NCBI GenBank assembly: GCA_028822645.1
Contig: JAPKDG010000002.1
Location: 18,671-82,670 of the forward strand
Source: Longimicrobiales bacterium
GTDB taxonomy: Bacteria; Gemmatimonadota; Gemmatimonadetes; Longimicrobiales; Gaopeijiaceae
Direction of reading: 5' to 3'
Length of the DNA stretch: 64,000 nt
Shown here: piece after piece, positions 19,302 to 29,218 of the stretch
How positions within the stretch are numbered: the first letter of the stretch is position 1
Layout: each line of letters begins with the position of its first letter
The notes under the pieces: model-generated
Seen by the model: the letters and a program-made list of their open reading frames with translations, nothing else
The model's database searches: none
Told to the model about the DNA's origin: nothing
Made by a program: the position numbers and the translations under genes

Positions 19302-22115
19302 ATGGATGATTTTATCCGGGTCAGAGGGGCCAGTCAGCACAATCTAAAAAATCTTGACGTTGACCTTCCTAAGAGATCGTTGACTGTAGTCACAGGTCCA
19401 TCGGGATCAGGAAAGTCTTCATTGGCCTTAGATACTGTTTTTGCTGAGGGTCAGCGTAGATATGTGGAGTCCTTGTCCACTTATGCCAAGCAATTTCTAA
19501 ACAGAGTGGAAAAACCTAAAGTAGAATCTATTGAAGGTATATCTCCAGCCGTTGCTCTTGAACAGAAGAATACTATGAGGTCAAGCCGTTCAACGGTGGG
19601 TACAGCTACAGAGTTGTACGGCTACATGCGTTTATTCTGGGCCCGTGTCGGCCTGACATACTGTCCCGAGTGTGGTGAGACAGTTAAGGCGGATTCGGTC
19701 AGTAGTGTGGTCGAAGAACTCCTCACTTTGCCAGAATCTACACGCATTCAAATCACATTTCCTCTACAGATCGAGGATGAATCTAGGCAGGGATTGTCAA
19801 TTGATAATCTTCGAGCCCTTGGGTTTATGCGCTTTCTAGTGGATGAGGATTTATTTGACTTAGGTGATCCTGACGCTGAAAAATCCATTAAGGAAATAAT
19901 TATTTCAAAGACTTCCGAAGTGCTGGTACTGGTAGATCGTCTTACGATTAGTCGTGCAGAACGCGATCGCCTAGCGGATTCAGTAAGCACTTGCTTTAAA
20001 GAGGGATTAGGAGAAGCAGTCGTGCGGGTTTTTGATGTCGAGCAGATAGAGCGTCTAAATTTCTCTGAGTCTTTTAAGTGCTACTCCCATCCCTTAGTGA
20101 ATTTCCTCAATCCTACACCCAAGCTGTTCTCCTTTAACAACTCGTTTGGCTGTTGTCCAAATTGCACAGGGTTTGGAGCAACTTTGGAATATGACCAAGA
20201 TTTGATTATTCCAAACCCCCTCGAATCAATCAACGAAGGTGCTGTGGATCCCTGGACTAAGCCTCGCTACCATAGAGAAAGCAAGAATCTCCAGTCTTTT
20301 CTGATTTCTCAGAAAATTTCTCCTGATCTTCCATGGGCACAGATCCCTCAAGACATAAGGACCGATATTATTGAGGGATCGGACACCTTCAAGGGGGTCA
20401 TCCCTTTTCTAAAGTCCAGGGAAAGAAAGAAATATAAACATTACATCCGTATTTTCCTCCGTAGGTATCAGACTACCAGGGTCTGCCAGGTCTGTGAGGG
20501 ATCACGAATCAGGAAGGAAGCTCGCTATATCAAAATAGGAAACTACACGATTTCCCAAGCGGCGGAGCTTTCTATAAAAGATTTTAGGGAATGGTTGACT
20601 ACCATTGAGTTAAGTGAAATGCAAGCGGCAATAGCAGAGACTATTTTGGATGAGCTGTCAGGAAGGCTGACGTTTTTAGCAGAAGTGGGTTTAGGCTATC
20701 TTTCCCTGGATCGCCAGGTGCGGACTCTGTCCGGAGGGGAATCACAAAGAATAGGGCTAGCAAATTCCTTGGGTTCTCAACTGGTGGACACGCTCTACGT
20801 GCTGGATGAGCCTACTGTGGGTCTACATCCTCAAGATGTCAACAGCCTACTAAATCTCTTGGACAAGCTCAGAGATGTCGGCAATACAGTTCTGGTAGTT
20901 GAGCACGATTCTGTAGCCATAATGAGGGCAGATCATGTTTTGGAGTTGGGTCCAGGCTCCGGCAGGGAAGGAGGCAGCTTGGTTTTTCAAGGTACCCCGA
21001 AAGATCTTTGTAAGACTGATAGTGCTACTGGAAAATTTCTGTCCGGGAAAACTGAAATTGTTGTACCGGAATCAAGAAGGCCAGTGAATGGTTCTAACCT
21101 GAGTGTTTTTGGTGCCACCCTCCACAATCTTAATGAAGTGAATGTTGAAATTCCACTCAAAACACTGACTGTCGTGACGGGGGTGTCTGGTTCTGGGAAG
21201 TCGACCCTAGTCCACGATATAATTTATGAGGCGGTCAGACGGACCCTAAGCAAACAAGATGGCGTTTCTCTTGAAAATTTTAACGTGGTTCAAGGCTTAC
21301 AAGGTGCAGAAGTGATCGAAGAGATCGTCTTGGTAGATCAATCTGCTATCGGGCGAACTCCGAGATCTAACCCCGCTACATACATTAAAGTGTGGGACGA
21401 GATCCGGAAGAGTTTTGCGTTGCAGCCATTATCTCAAGAAAGGGAATACTCCGCGGGCCATTTTTCTTTCAATGTTAACGGTGGTCGATGTGACGAATGC
21501 AAGGGGGCAGGCCAGGTGAAAGTGGAGATGATTTTCATGCCAGATATATATGTGATTTGTGATTCTTGTCGCGGGAATCGTTATCGGTCGGAAGTACTTG
21601 ATGTCACATTTAAGGGTTTGAATGTAGCTGAGGTTCTCCAATTGACAGTTGACGAAGCGATCGGATTTTTTGTACAAAACAGGCGTATCGGTAAAATTTT
21701 GTGGTTTCTTCAGCAGGTCGGGCTAGGGTACTTACAACTAGGACAGTCTGCTAACACTCTGTCGGGAGGAGAATCGCAGAGGCTGAAGATCGCGAGGGAA
21801 CTCACTTCAAGCGCAACTGGAAAAGCACACAAGCTGTATATTCTCGATGAACCAACGACTGGATTGTCTGGAGAAGACATAAAACAGTTATTGGTGGTAT
21901 TGAGCCGTCTGGTAGACCTAGGAAACTCAGTCCTTCTGATCGAACACAATCTCGATGTCATTAAAACAGCTGATTGGATCATAGACATGGGTCCTGGTGC
22001 TGGCCCTTTGGGTGGCAGGGTGATAGCGGAAGGTACTCCCGAAGATATCGTGGCCAACCCAGCGAGCGTTACGGGGAAATATTTAACTACCATTCTGACA
22101 GCGGAATTAAACTGA
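19302..22115 (+). CDS. uvrA: Excinuclease ABC subunit A
   Basis: This 937-residue ATPase finds DNA damage in nucleotide excision repair with UvrB and UvrC. Two ABC modules are visible: the first Walker A GPSGSGKSS (residues 32-40) with signature LSGGESQRIGLA and DEPTVGLHPQD, the second Walker A GVSGSGKST with LSGGESQRLKIA and DEPTTGLSGED. Zinc-binding CPECGE/CPNC segments and the C-terminal CDECKGAGQVKVEM/CDSC finger are present. The length is the family's normal 940 or so. It is the third gene of the waaA cluster and is followed by a terminator-like hairpin at 22279. Confidence 0.98.
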   Translation: MDDFIRVRGASQHNLKNLDVDLPKRSLTVVTGPSGSGKSSLALDTVFAEGQRRYVESLSTYAKQFLNRVEKPKVESIEGISPAVALEQKNTMRSSRSTVGTATELYGYMRLFWARVGLTYCPECGETVKADSVSSVVEELLTLPESTRIQITFPLQIEDESRQGLSIDNLRALGFMRFLVDEDLFDLGDPDAEKSIKEIIISKTSEVLVLVDRLTISRAERDRLADSVSTCFKEGLGEAVVRVFDVEQIERLNFSESFKCYSHPLVNFLNPTPKLFSFNNSFGCCPNCTGFGATLEYDQDLIIPNPLESINEGAVDPWTKPRYHRESKNLQSFLISQKISPDLPWAQIPQDIRTDIIEGSDTFKGVIPFLKSRERKKYKHYIRIFLRRYQTTRVCQVCEGSRIRKEARYIKIGNYTISQAAELSIKDFREWLTTIELSEMQAAIAETILDELSGRLTFLAEVGLGYLSLDRQVRTLSGGESQRIGLANSLGSQLVDTLYVLDEPTVGLHPQDVNSLLNLLDKLRDVGNTVLVVEHDSVAIMRADHVLELGPGSGREGGSLVFQGTPKDLCKTDSATGKFLSGKTEIVVPESRRPVNGSNLSVFGATLHNLNEVNVEIPLKTLTVVTGVSGSGKSTLVHDIIYEAVRRTLSKQDGVSLENFNVVQGLQGAEVIEEIVLVDQSAIGRTPRSNPATYIKVWDEIRKSFALQPLSQEREYSAGHFSFNVNGGRCDECKGAGQVKVEMIFMPDIYVICDSCRGNRYRSEVLDVTFKGLNVAEVLQLTVDEAIGFFVQNRRIGKILWFLQQVGLGYLQLGQSANTLSGGESQRLKIARELTSSATGKAHKLYILDEPTTGLSGEDIKQLLVVLSRLVDLGNSVLLIEHNLDVIKTADWIIDMGPGAGPLGGRVIAEGTPEDIVANPASVTGKYLTTILTAELN

Positions 22116-22467
22116 GAAGAGTGGAAAATGGACGTATCTATCGGGGTAGTTTTTGCGGGCTGGGGCGAATCTCTCCACCAGTCTGATCCGCGATGAATCT
22201 GGAACGGATGTCCATAGCAGTTTTTACTTGTTATTAAGCCATTTCTGCATTATTTTTATGGACTTAAGCAGTGTCTGTAATGGGCCTGTAGGATAGAGGC
22301 CCATTAGAGATTTTTGCTTTTCCGGACAACTCGTTGTCAAGCTTTCAATAGCTGTTAAGAATCCTGAGTAATTAAGTGGGAAACGGACCGTCTGGTTAGT
22401 GGTAATTTAGAATCGTGATTGTTGGTGGCTAAAAATATGATAGCCTGTCTTTCTTCGGGGATTTTAA
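22116..22467 (+). other. Intergenic region between uvrA and gyrA
   Basis: This 352-base stretch has no convincing gene. Short open frames in it lack family sequence and a ribosome-binding site. It carries one strong hairpin (22279-22305) followed by a T-rich run, best read as the uvrA terminator. The 160 bases from there to gyrA presumably contain the gyrA promoter, but I found no clean -35/-10 pair. Confidence 0.6.
22279..22325 (+). terminator. Predicted intrinsic terminator after uvrA
   Basis: A perfect nine-base stem (AATGGGCCT with AGGCCCATT, 22279-22287 and 22297-22305) encloses a nine-base loop. It is followed by AGAGATTTTTGCTTTT, a T-rich tail a little further from the stem than usual. 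It lies 164 bases after the uvrA stop and before gyrA. Confidence 0.6.
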
Positions 22468-24960
22468 ATGGCAAATGACGATCTCATAGTAGATGGCGAG
22501 AAAATTCTAGAACGTCTAATAGAAGATGAAATGCGGGAATCATTCATGGATTATTCGATGAGTGTAATTGTGCAGAGAGCCCTGCCCGATGTAAGGGATG
22601 GCTTGAAGCCTGTGCACCGACGGATCATGTACGCAATGAGTGGTTTGGGTCTCACGCCTGGGAGAGGTTATAAAAAATGTGCGACTGTCGTTGGTGAAGT
22701 TTTAGGTAAATATCATCCTCATGGCGATAGTGCTGTATATGATGCCCTAGTGAGAATGGTTCAAGATTTTTCCTTGCGTTATCCTTTGGTTGATGGGCAA
22801 GGAAATTTTGGATCCATAGATGGAGATCGTGCGGCAGCATATAGGTACACAGAAGCTCGTATGACTCCTCCGGCGGTTGAAATGTTGGAAGACATTGATA
22901 AAGACACCGTTAGATTCACACCGAATTTTGATGCTCGGCTGGATGAGCCGACAGTCCTCCCTGCTAAAATACCGAACCTCCTCATCAACGGAAGTTCTGG
23001 AATAGCAGTTGGGATGGCGACTAATATTCCACCTCATAATCTTCGGGAAATAGTCGCGGCCACTAAGGCCTTGATTGAAGATAGAGAACTTTCAGAACAA
23101 GATCTTTTTGAAATAGTGAAAGGACCAGATTTTCCTACTGGAGGATTTATCTGTGGAACCGATGGTATAGAATCTGCTTATAGAGAAGGCCGCGGCAGGA
23201 TAGTGATGAGAGCTCGAACTTTAATCGAAGAGTCAGCCAGTGGAGTGGAAAGCATCATTGTGACTGAGATTCCATTTATGGTTAATAAATCGAGATTAAT
23301 AGAACAGACTGCACAACTGGTTCGAGACAAGAAGATTTTCGAAATCCGGGATATAAGAGATGAATCTGATAGGGACGGCCTTCGTATAGTGATAGACCTT
23401 AAACTTGACGCTATACCAGGTGTAGTGCTGAATAAGTTATTTAAGCATACCCAAATGCAATCCAGTTTTGGTGCAAATATGCTGGCCTTGGTTGATGGGG
23501 AACCACGTGTTCTTTCGTTAAGGGAAATGCTAGGGTATTTCATTGAGCACCGTCACACTGTGGTAGTGCGACGGACGACTTTTGATCTAAAAAAGGCAGA
23601 AGAAAGGGAGCATGTTCTTGAGGGGCTCAAGATCGCTGTCGACAATATTGACAAAGTAATCAAGATAATTCGGGGTTCTGCCGATTCTTTGGAGGCGTCT
23701 TTAGCCCTTCAGGAATCCTTCGAACTTTCCGAGCGTCAAGCCAAAGCAATCCTTGATATGAGGCTTGCTAGACTGACCGGATTGGAGATGGAGAAACTCA
23801 ATACAGAGTTGAAAGAAGTTCAGGAAAACATCAAAGGTTTCCGAAAAATTCTAGATAATAAAAAACTCCGGATGGAAATCATATCTGAAGAGTTGAGCGA
23901 TGTCTCTGAAAAATATGGAGATGACCGCCGAAGCGAAATAATTGGAGGTGCAGGATCTTTGGTAGAAGAAGACTTGATCGCCGACGAAGAAATGGTGATC
24001 ACTTTTTCTCATCAGGGTTATCTCAAGAGGACTGAAGTCGATACCTATAGGGCACAACGTCGGGGAGGTAGGGGATTGCAGGGAATGGGAACTAAAGATG
24101 AGGATTGGGTCGAGCATGTATTTTTAGCATCGGCACATCAATATCTGATGATTTTTACACGTTCCGGGAAGTGTCACTGGTTGAAAGTTTGGCAGATTCC
24201 TTCGGCCAAACGTCATTCCAGAGGGAAGTCGATAGTTAATCTTTTGAATATTGATCCTTCTGACGAAATTGCTTCTGTGGTTCCTGTTCGAAAATTTTCT
24301 GAAGATCAATATCTCATGTTTTGTACGAGGGGTGGTAAAACTAAAAAGACACCGCTTTCGGCTTATGGAAATATCAGATCGGTAGGACTGAACGCTATTA
24401 CTATAAGTGAAGGGGACGAATTGATGGACGTAAGGATAACTAGTGGATCCAATGAGGTGATTCTAGCTACTAGGAATGGAAAGGCGATTAGGTTCAACGA
24501 AACACAAGTACGCTCAATGGGACGCACTGCTGCTGGAGTTCGAGGGATCCGCTTAGACGACGGAGACCGAGTTGTCGGCATGGTAGTGGTGGACAGGGAA
24601 GATGTGACGCTTTTGGTTGTGTCTGAGAGTGGTATGGGCAAGCGCTCCGAGATAGACGCCTACAGATTAACCAATAGGGGTGGGAAAGGGGTGATCAATA
24701 TCAAGACGAATAAGCGGACGGGAAAGGTGGTCGCCATCAAATCCGTTACACCTCAGGACGAGTTGATGTTTATCACTCGAAATGGTGTAATCAATAGACA
24801 GCCAGTAGAGCAGATTGGAGTTATAGGACGGGCCACCCAAGGTGTTCGTCTTGTGAATCTCGATGATGGGGATAGGGTGATGGACGTGGCTAGAGTCATC
24901 CAAGAAGAAGGTGTGATTGAAGAAGGTGTGATTGAAGAAGGTGTGATTGAAGATGAGTGA
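22468..24960 (+). CDS. gyrA: DNA gyrase subunit A
   Basis: This 830-residue protein is the breakage-reunion subunit of gyrase. Seen are the N-terminal [38 protein letters not shown] with Ser88 at the quinolone-determining position, and the catalytic Tyr127 in YRYTEARM. In the C-terminal pinwheel the GyrA box [10 protein letters not shown] is present, which marks it as gyrase rather than topoisomerase IV. The acidic C-terminal tail ends in three perfect copies of a five-residue unit (EEGVI), encoded by a 15-base repeat. The ATG at 22468 begins with the typical MANDDL. The stop overlaps the next gene's ATG, so it probably heads a transcript with the dehydratase and HAD genes. Confidence 0.98.
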   Translation: MANDDLIVDGEKILERLIEDEMRESFMDYSMSVIVQRALPDVRDGLKPVHRRIMYAMSGLGLTPGRGYKKCATVVGEVLGKYHPHGDSAVYDALVRMVQDFSLRYPLVDGQGNFGSIDGDRAAAYRYTEARMTPPAVEMLEDIDKDTVRFTPNFDARLDEPTVLPAKIPNLLINGSSGIAVGMATNIPPHNLREIVAATKALIEDRELSEQDLFEIVKGPDFPTGGFICGTDGIESAYREGRGRIVMRARTLIEESASGVESIIVTEIPFMVNKSRLIEQTAQLVRDKKIFEIRDIRDESDRDGLRIVIDLKLDAIPGVVLNKLFKHTQMQSSFGANMLALVDGEPRVLSLREMLGYFIEHRHTVVVRRTTFDLKKAEEREHVLEGLKIAVDNIDKVIKIIRGSADSLEASLALQESFELSERQAKAILDMRLARLTGLEMEKLNTELKEVQENIKGFRKILDNKKLRMEIISEELSDVSEKYGDDRRSEIIGGAGSLVEEDLIADEEMVITFSHQGYLKRTEVDTYRAQRRGGRGLQGMGTKDEDWVEHVFLASAHQYLMIFTRSGKCHWLKVWQIPSAKRHSRGKSIVNLLNIDPSDEIASVVPVRKFSEDQYLMFCTRGGKTKKTPLSAYGNIRSVGLNAITISEGDELMDVRITSGSNEVILATRNGKAIRFNETQVRSMGRTAAGVRGIRLDDGDRVVGMVVVDREDVTLLVVSESGMGKRSEIDAYRLTNRGGKGVINIKTNKRTGKVVAIKSVTPQDELMFITRNGVINRQPVEQIGVIGRATQGVRLVNLDDGDRVMDVARVIQEEGVIEEGVIEEGVIEDE
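24904..24948 (+). repeat. Three perfect 15-bp tandem repeats at the gyrA 3' end
   Basis: The unit GAAGAAGGTGTGATT occurs three times without a mismatch (24904-24918, 24919-24933, 24934-24948) and is in frame, giving EEGVI x3. Each unit contains an AAGAAGG purine run that can act as a Shine-Dalgarno sequence; the last copy lies about 11 bases before the ATG of the dehydratase gene. Copy number could change by replication slippage without breaking the frame. Confidence 0.95.
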
Positions 24961-25912
24961 TACAGAACTAGTAAGTTTGGAGCTTATAAAAGAAGCTCAT
25001 CAGCGTATTCGGTCTGTAGTAGTTCGGACTCCTCTCTATCACGCAGCGGCCCTAAGTGATGAATTGGAGGGAAAAATTCATCTGAAACTCGAGTCACTTC
25101 AACGTACTGGATCTTTTAAAATTCGTGGAGCTTATAACTTTGTAGCTCAAATTCCAGAGAAAATGAGATCATCTGGTGTCATCACTTATTCATCTGGGAA
25201 TCATGCCCAAGCCGTAGCTCTAGCGGCTCAATTGCATGGGATTAGAGCAGTAGTGGTAATGCCTGTGAATGCGCCCCAGATCAAGAGAGACGGTGCGATT
25301 CTCTTGGGCGCGGAAGTAATTCTTGAAGGAACAACTTCAACAGAAAGGAGGATCCGTGCTGAGTCTATAGCTGCTCAGGAGAATTTAACTATAGTTCCTC
25401 CTTATGATGCATTGGAGATAATTGCTGGACAAGGTACTACGGGGTTGGAAATTGTTGAGGATTCTGATGATTTTGAGGTGGTACTGATCCCAATTGGAGG
25501 AGGAGGTCTTTGTAGCGGATGTGCGGCTGCCATTAAAAAATCGCGTCCCGATGTTCAAATAGTTGGAGTAGAGCCCGTTGGAGGTGCTTCTATGAAAGCT
25601 GCTCTGGATGCAGGAGAGCCCGTGACACTCCCCCAGGTTGACTCGATAGCGGATGGTCTACTCCCCGTAAGATCAGGAAGCCGAACCTTTGAGCATGTGC
25701 GTGAATTTGTTGATCAAGTGATTCTGGTTGAAGATGATGAGATCAGAGATGCTGCTAAGTTTTTGTTTTTGCACGAACGTTTGGTAGTGGAATTTTCTGG
25801 GGCAGCCACTGTGGCTGCTCTTCGAAGCGGTAGAGTAATGAGCTCTGGACGTAATGTCGCCGCAGTGGTGAGTGGTGGAAATGTGGATCCAGGGGTGATA
25901 GCGAATCTCTGA
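24953..25912 (+). CDS. Threonine/serine dehydratase (PLP fold type II)
   Basis: This 319-residue enzyme probably deaminates L-threonine (or L-serine) to a 2-oxoacid and ammonia. The PLP Lys sits in SFKIRGAYN, the cofactor phosphate loop is GGGGLCSG, and [13 protein letters not shown] is the substrate loop. The short length, with no C-terminal ACT-like regulatory domain, fits the catabolic (TdcB-like) or serine-racemase-like group rather than a full biosynthetic IlvA. The ATG at 24953 overlaps the gyrA stop (24958-24960); a TTG at 24947 is less likely. The HAD gene follows after two bases. Confidence 0.9.
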   Translation: MSDTELVSLELIKEAHQRIRSVVVRTPLYHAAALSDELEGKIHLKLESLQRTGSFKIRGAYNFVAQIPEKMRSSGVITYSSGNHAQAVALAAQLHGIRAVVVMPVNAPQIKRDGAILLGAEVILEGTTSTERRIRAESIAAQENLTIVPPYDALEIIAGQGTTGLEIVEDSDDFEVVLIPIGGGGLCSGCAAAIKKSRPDVQIVGVEPVGGASMKAALDAGEPVTLPQVDSIADGLLPVRSGSRTFEHVREFVDQVILVEDDEIRDAAKFLFLHERLVVEFSGAATVAALRSGRVMSSGRNVAAVVSGGNVDPGVIANL

Positions 25913-25914
25913 AA

Positions 25915-26598
25915 ATGACAAAGCTTATTTTGTTCGATATAGATGGGACATTAATCACTGGAGGTCCTGCTAAAGAATCCTTTGAAGTAGCTATGCTCGA
26001 TACTTATGGCAGGCTTGGGGATGCAAAGAATTATGATTTTTCCGGGAAAACAGACCCAAAAATAGCCAGAGATCTGCTTAGAGAGGTGGGGTTTCCTGAC
26101 TCGGTCATAGAGACTGGGTTTTCCGATCTGTGGGACCGGTATGTAGAGGGGCTGGAAGCTAGAATTTCTGGAAATCCCACGATACTCCTTCCAGGAATTG
26201 AGCAGCTTCTAGCGAATCTGGCAGCAAATCAAAATGTGGCACTTGGTCTGGTGACTGGAAATATCTTCCGTGGAGCTCAAATCAAGCTGAGGTCAGTGGG
26301 TCTGGATGGATATTTTTCAATAGGGGGCTATGGATCAGATTCGGAAGATAGAAATCTTTTACCGTCTGTGGCGCTAACCAGAGCATACAAAAAATGGGGC
26401 ATACATTTCGTCAAAGAATCGGTAGTGATAGTGGGTGACACTCCTAGAGATATATTTTGCGGAAAAGCGGAGGGAGTTCAAACTGTTGGAGTGACTACGG
26501 GTAAATTCGGGAGAAAAGATCTGGAAAAAGCCGGTGCAGATCTAGTTCTAGATGATTTCTCCCAAGTGGATGAAGTCGCCAATATACTGGCAAGGTGA
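25915..26598 (+). CDS. HAD-family hydrolase (phosphoglycolate-phosphatase-like)
   Basis: This 227-residue protein has HAD motif I FDIDGTLI, motif II near GLVTGN, a Lys in motif III and the DxxxD-like motif IV at VIVGDTPRDIFCGK. A helical cap domain lies between motifs I and II (about residues 16-90). The family includes phosphoglycolate phosphatases and pyrophosphatases; the exact phosphate ester cannot be read. It begins two bases after the dehydratase stop, so translational coupling is likely. Confidence 0.87.
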   Translation: MTKLILFDIDGTLITGGPAKESFEVAMLDTYGRLGDAKNYDFSGKTDPKIARDLLREVGFPDSVIETGFSDLWDRYVEGLEARISGNPTILLPGIEQLLANLAANQNVALGLVTGNIFRGAQIKLRSVGLDGYFSIGGYGSDSEDRNLLPSVALTRAYKKWGIHFVKESVVIVGDTPRDIFCGKAEGVQTVGVTTGKFGRKDLEKAGADLVLDDFSQVDEVANILAR

Positions 26599-26702
26599 TT
26601 GCAGTACAGGGTGCAAAGAACCATGTTTGGGGGAAACCAATCCCTGCGTAATAGGACCAGAGCAGGTAGAGGGCTGTTAAATAAGCTAAGGAGCTTGGAC
26701 TT

Positions 26703-27452
26703 GTGACTGAAAGAAAAAATGGAAAACAGAAACGGACATTTGTAACGATAGGGCTAGGGTTACTTGCCATTGTCTTTGCTGTGTGGATGGTGAGAGGCAA
26801 TGGGTCTGGCTCAGCGTCTTTGCAACCTACGGAAAGTATCCTTACCGGGACGATGGAGGATATAGGTGGACAGCGAGCATTGATTGATCTGGGAACGCCT
26901 GTTGAAATCGGTGACCCGCAGGCTCCTATCACTATTACGGAGTTCGGAGATTATCAATGTCCTGCTTGTCAGGATTTTGCATCGCTTATAAAACCACAAA
27001 TCGACCTGGAGTATATTCAGTCTGGTATTGCCCGATTTGTTTTCTATGATTATCCGAGACACAACCACTCCTTCTTGGCACATAGAGCTGCTCGGTGCGC
27101 TTTGGACCAAGGAACCGAGAAATACTGGAACTACCACAATCGCTTGTTCGCCAGGCAGACAGCGTGGGCAGTAAGTGGATCTCCTCCAATGGGTGCTTTC
27201 GAGAGTATCGCAGATGAGATAGGTCTAGATGGGGATGACTTTGCTTCATGTCTCTCGAGCGATCGTCACGCTGATGTGGTAACTGCTAATTTACGGGTGG
27301 GCCTCGAGCTACAAATAATGGGGACTCCCAGTATACTCGTGAGTATGGGTACTGGAGCGCCCGTGAGAGTTAGTAGATGGAATGAATTCTCTGCTATAAA
27401 GGAAGTGGTAGACAGATTGATGATGGAAGAAACTGGAGAAGGATCCGAATAA
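26703..27452 (+). CDS. DsbA-family thioredoxin-fold protein, membrane-anchored
   Basis: This 249-residue protein has an N-terminal membrane anchor or signal (about residues 12-30) after a basic leader, then a thioredoxin fold with the redox motif CPAC (Cys86, Cys89) in EFGDYQCPACQDF. The cis-Pro loop appears as MGTPSILV. This resembles BdbD/DsbA-type oxidoreductases that make or shuffle disulphides outside the cytoplasm. The start is GTG with AAGGAG 11 bases upstream. A DsbB or VKOR partner is not visible next to it. It is convergent with the DUF402 gene. Confidence 0.88.
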   Translation: MTERKNGKQKRTFVTIGLGLLAIVFAVWMVRGNGSGSASLQPTESILTGTMEDIGGQRALIDLGTPVEIGDPQAPITITEFGDYQCPACQDFASLIKPQIDLEYIQSGIARFVFYDYPRHNHSFLAHRAARCALDQGTEKYWNYHNRLFARQTAWAVSGSPPMGAFESIADEIGLDGDDFASCLSSDRHADVVTANLRVGLELQIMGTPSILVSMGTGAPVRVSRWNEFSAIKEVVDRLMMEETGEGSE

Positions 27453-27489
27453 AGAGGGAGTTCTGGATTTGTTCGATACAGAATTCAAC

Positions 27490-28026
27490 TTAATTCAAAT
27501 ACTGAAGTGCACGGTCAAGATTCCACCGAGAAATGAAGGAAGGTGGCCATGTTCCTTCATGATACCCATCAATCAAGAGTTGGGATTCTCGGAGTGCAGT
27601 TTCTGCGACCTCTGGTGAAATCCACTCATTTTGTCTCGCCAGGACAAACTCATCCTCATCCAGAACAGTGGCTCTCCCATTTAAATCAATCCAGATATCT
27701 AAGAAGAGATCAGTGGTTTCCCAGACAAGAGGCGACTGATATTGCACGGGTGTGATGATATTAGCGTAGATCCCTGTAAAATCCCCATCAGCTTGGTGGA
27801 ACAACCCTATGTCATGCCAGGTGTCTGGGAAGGTAAACCATATTATTTTCGAACCTGTTTCTAAGATAATTTTACCTTGTATAATCAAGGGTGTATCCAT
27901 AACCAAATCAGTGGAAAGGGTTATGTCGGCTTCGGCTTCCTTAGAGATCAGATATTGTTTATAAGTCTGTTTTCGATTCGGTGGCCTGAAGTAGTGCAGA
28001 GATATCAAAGGTGATTGATTCGACAC
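27490..28026 (-). CDS. DUF402-domain protein
   Basis: This 178-residue protein matches the DUF402 pattern (WFTFPDTWHDIGLFHQADGDFTGIYANIITP, then WETTDLFLDIWIDLNGRATVLDEDEF and a helical tail). DUF402 proteins include nucleoside di- and triphosphate phosphatases and an RNA-binding archaeal protein, so nucleotide hydrolysis is a reasonable but unproven role. It begins directly after the stop of the XdhC-type gene (28027) and is the last gene of the minus-strand group that starts with the MocA-like gene. Confidence 0.78.
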   Translation of the reverse strand: MSNQSPLISLHYFRPPNRKQTYKQYLISKEAEADITLSTDLVMDTPLIIQGKIILETGSKIIWFTFPDTWHDIGLFHQADGDFTGIYANIITPVQYQSPLVWETTDLFLDIWIDLNGRATVLDEDEFVLARQNEWISPEVAETALRESQLLIDGYHEGTWPPSFISRWNLDRALQYLN

Positions 28027-28359
28027 CTAGCTACGGAATACTGCTTCCACAAATACTTCCATCGTGCCACCACAGACTGCTGGACTCAGGGATAAAATGT
28101 CCTCTGTTAGATCAACATGGACAACTTGTGGAGTGCCAGACGCAATAACTTCATGAGCTGCTGCAATGACCTCTCCTTCTCCGCATCCTCCACCGATTGT
28201 GCCGACAATGTCGTAACCTGGATCGACGAGCATTTTAGCGCCTATCTTACGAGGTACAGATCCCTTAGTCGCTACTATTGTGGCTACTGCGACGGTTCTT
28301 CCTTGATTTGTTTTCTCTAAAATGGCTTGGTGAATATTTTGAATTGTCGTTTCTTTCAC
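28027..28359 (-). CDS. XdhC/CoxI N-terminal-domain protein
   Basis: This 110-residue protein is one XdhC-CoxI domain: VATIVATKGSVPRKIGAKMLV, GTIGGGCGEGEVIAAA and CGGTMEVFVEAV are characteristic. Such proteins bind the molybdenum cofactor and help insert its sulphurated form into xanthine-dehydrogenase-type enzymes. Here it is a stand-alone short protein that pairs with the longer Rossmann-domain protein upstream. The start is GTG. The molybdoenzyme itself is not in the window. Confidence 0.88.
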   Translation of the reverse strand: MKETTIQNIHQAILEKTNQGRTVAVATIVATKGSVPRKIGAKMLVDPGYDIVGTIGGGCGEGEVIAAAHEVIASGTPQVVHVDLTEDILSLSPAVCGGTMEVFVEAVFRS

Positions 28360-28369
28360 GATATAAACC

Positions 28370-29218
28370 CTATCCTTTCTTAAAAAATCGATTGAAAATA
28401 TTCTCTTTCTGGCTCAAAGGCATTCCATCTCCTTTTCTAGATAGTAGCACAAGCTCTGCCGCTACTGAAATGGCGATTTCTGTAGGTGTTTCCGATCCGA
28501 TATCCAGTCCCAAGGGTGCCCTGATGCGAGCAATTCGCTCTGGGTCGAGTTGATCGTTTACTAGTTGGATGAATGCTGCTCGAATACGACGTCGGCTCCC
28601 AATCATACCAATATAGCTAGGTTCTACTTGGCTCCGCAGTAAAAACCGAAGACATTCGAAATCGTATTTGTGACCCCTAGTTACAAGTACGATACAGCTA
28701 TTTTGGTCAATGGTGATATCCTTGAATGGTCTCATGAAATCAACTTTCATGAGACGGTCAGCTTTTGGGAAACGTTTTTTGGTTACAAATTCTTCCCGGT
28801 CGTCAATTACCGTGACGTTGAATCCTAACATTGCGGTGATAGAGGAGAGTGGCTGAGCTATGTGTCCAGCCCCAACGATGATTAATTCGGAAGGGGGATG
28901 ATGTGCTTCCACGAACAGTTTGTACTTTTGCCCGGACTTTACAGTCAGGTCGCGGAATCTGTCTCCTTGAGGACTGGGTGATTCTAGAGCTTCCTTTGCC
29001 AACTCCATAGCTTGATTGTTTAAGTCGTTTTCTTGAAACCTTCCTATTTTTACAAGTCCTCCGTGTTTCAATTTCTTGATTGCAATTCGCTGGCCTAACA
29101 CAGTAGAGGGTCCGTGAGTGATCAGAACTAAGGCTATTGCTTCGCCCTCTTTTTTTGCTGCAACAATTTTCTCGGCTGCTGTGGTCGCACTTAATGGTAA
29201 TTCATTTTGTTCGATCAT
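28370..29218 (-). CDS. XdhC-family protein with C-terminal Rossmann domain
   Basis: This 282-residue protein carries a degenerate N-terminal XdhC-like segment (IVAAKKEGEAIALVLITHGPS) and the C-terminal XdhC Rossmann domain (LIIVGAGHIAQPLSSITAMLGFNVTVIDDREEFV, then IVLVTRGHKYDFECL, YIGMIGSRRR, APLGLDIGSETPTEIAISVAAELV). It is predicted to act in molybdenum cofactor sulphuration or delivery. The N-terminal GGGC cofactor site is missing here but present in the neighbouring short protein, so the two together look like one functional split XdhC. Its ATG overlaps the stop of the MocA-like gene by four bases. Confidence 0.9.
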   Translation of the reverse strand: MIEQNELPLSATTAAEKIVAAKKEGEAIALVLITHGPSTVLGQRIAIKKLKHGGLVKIGRFQENDLNNQAMELAKEALESPSPQGDRFRDLTVKSGQKYKLFVEAHHPPSELIIVGAGHIAQPLSSITAMLGFNVTVIDDREEFVTKKRFPKADRLMKVDFMRPFKDITIDQNSCIVLVTRGHKYDFECLRFLLRSQVEPSYIGMIGSRRRIRAAFIQLVNDQLDPERIARIRAPLGLDIGSETPTEIAISVAAELVLLSRKGDGMPLSQKENIFNRFFKKG

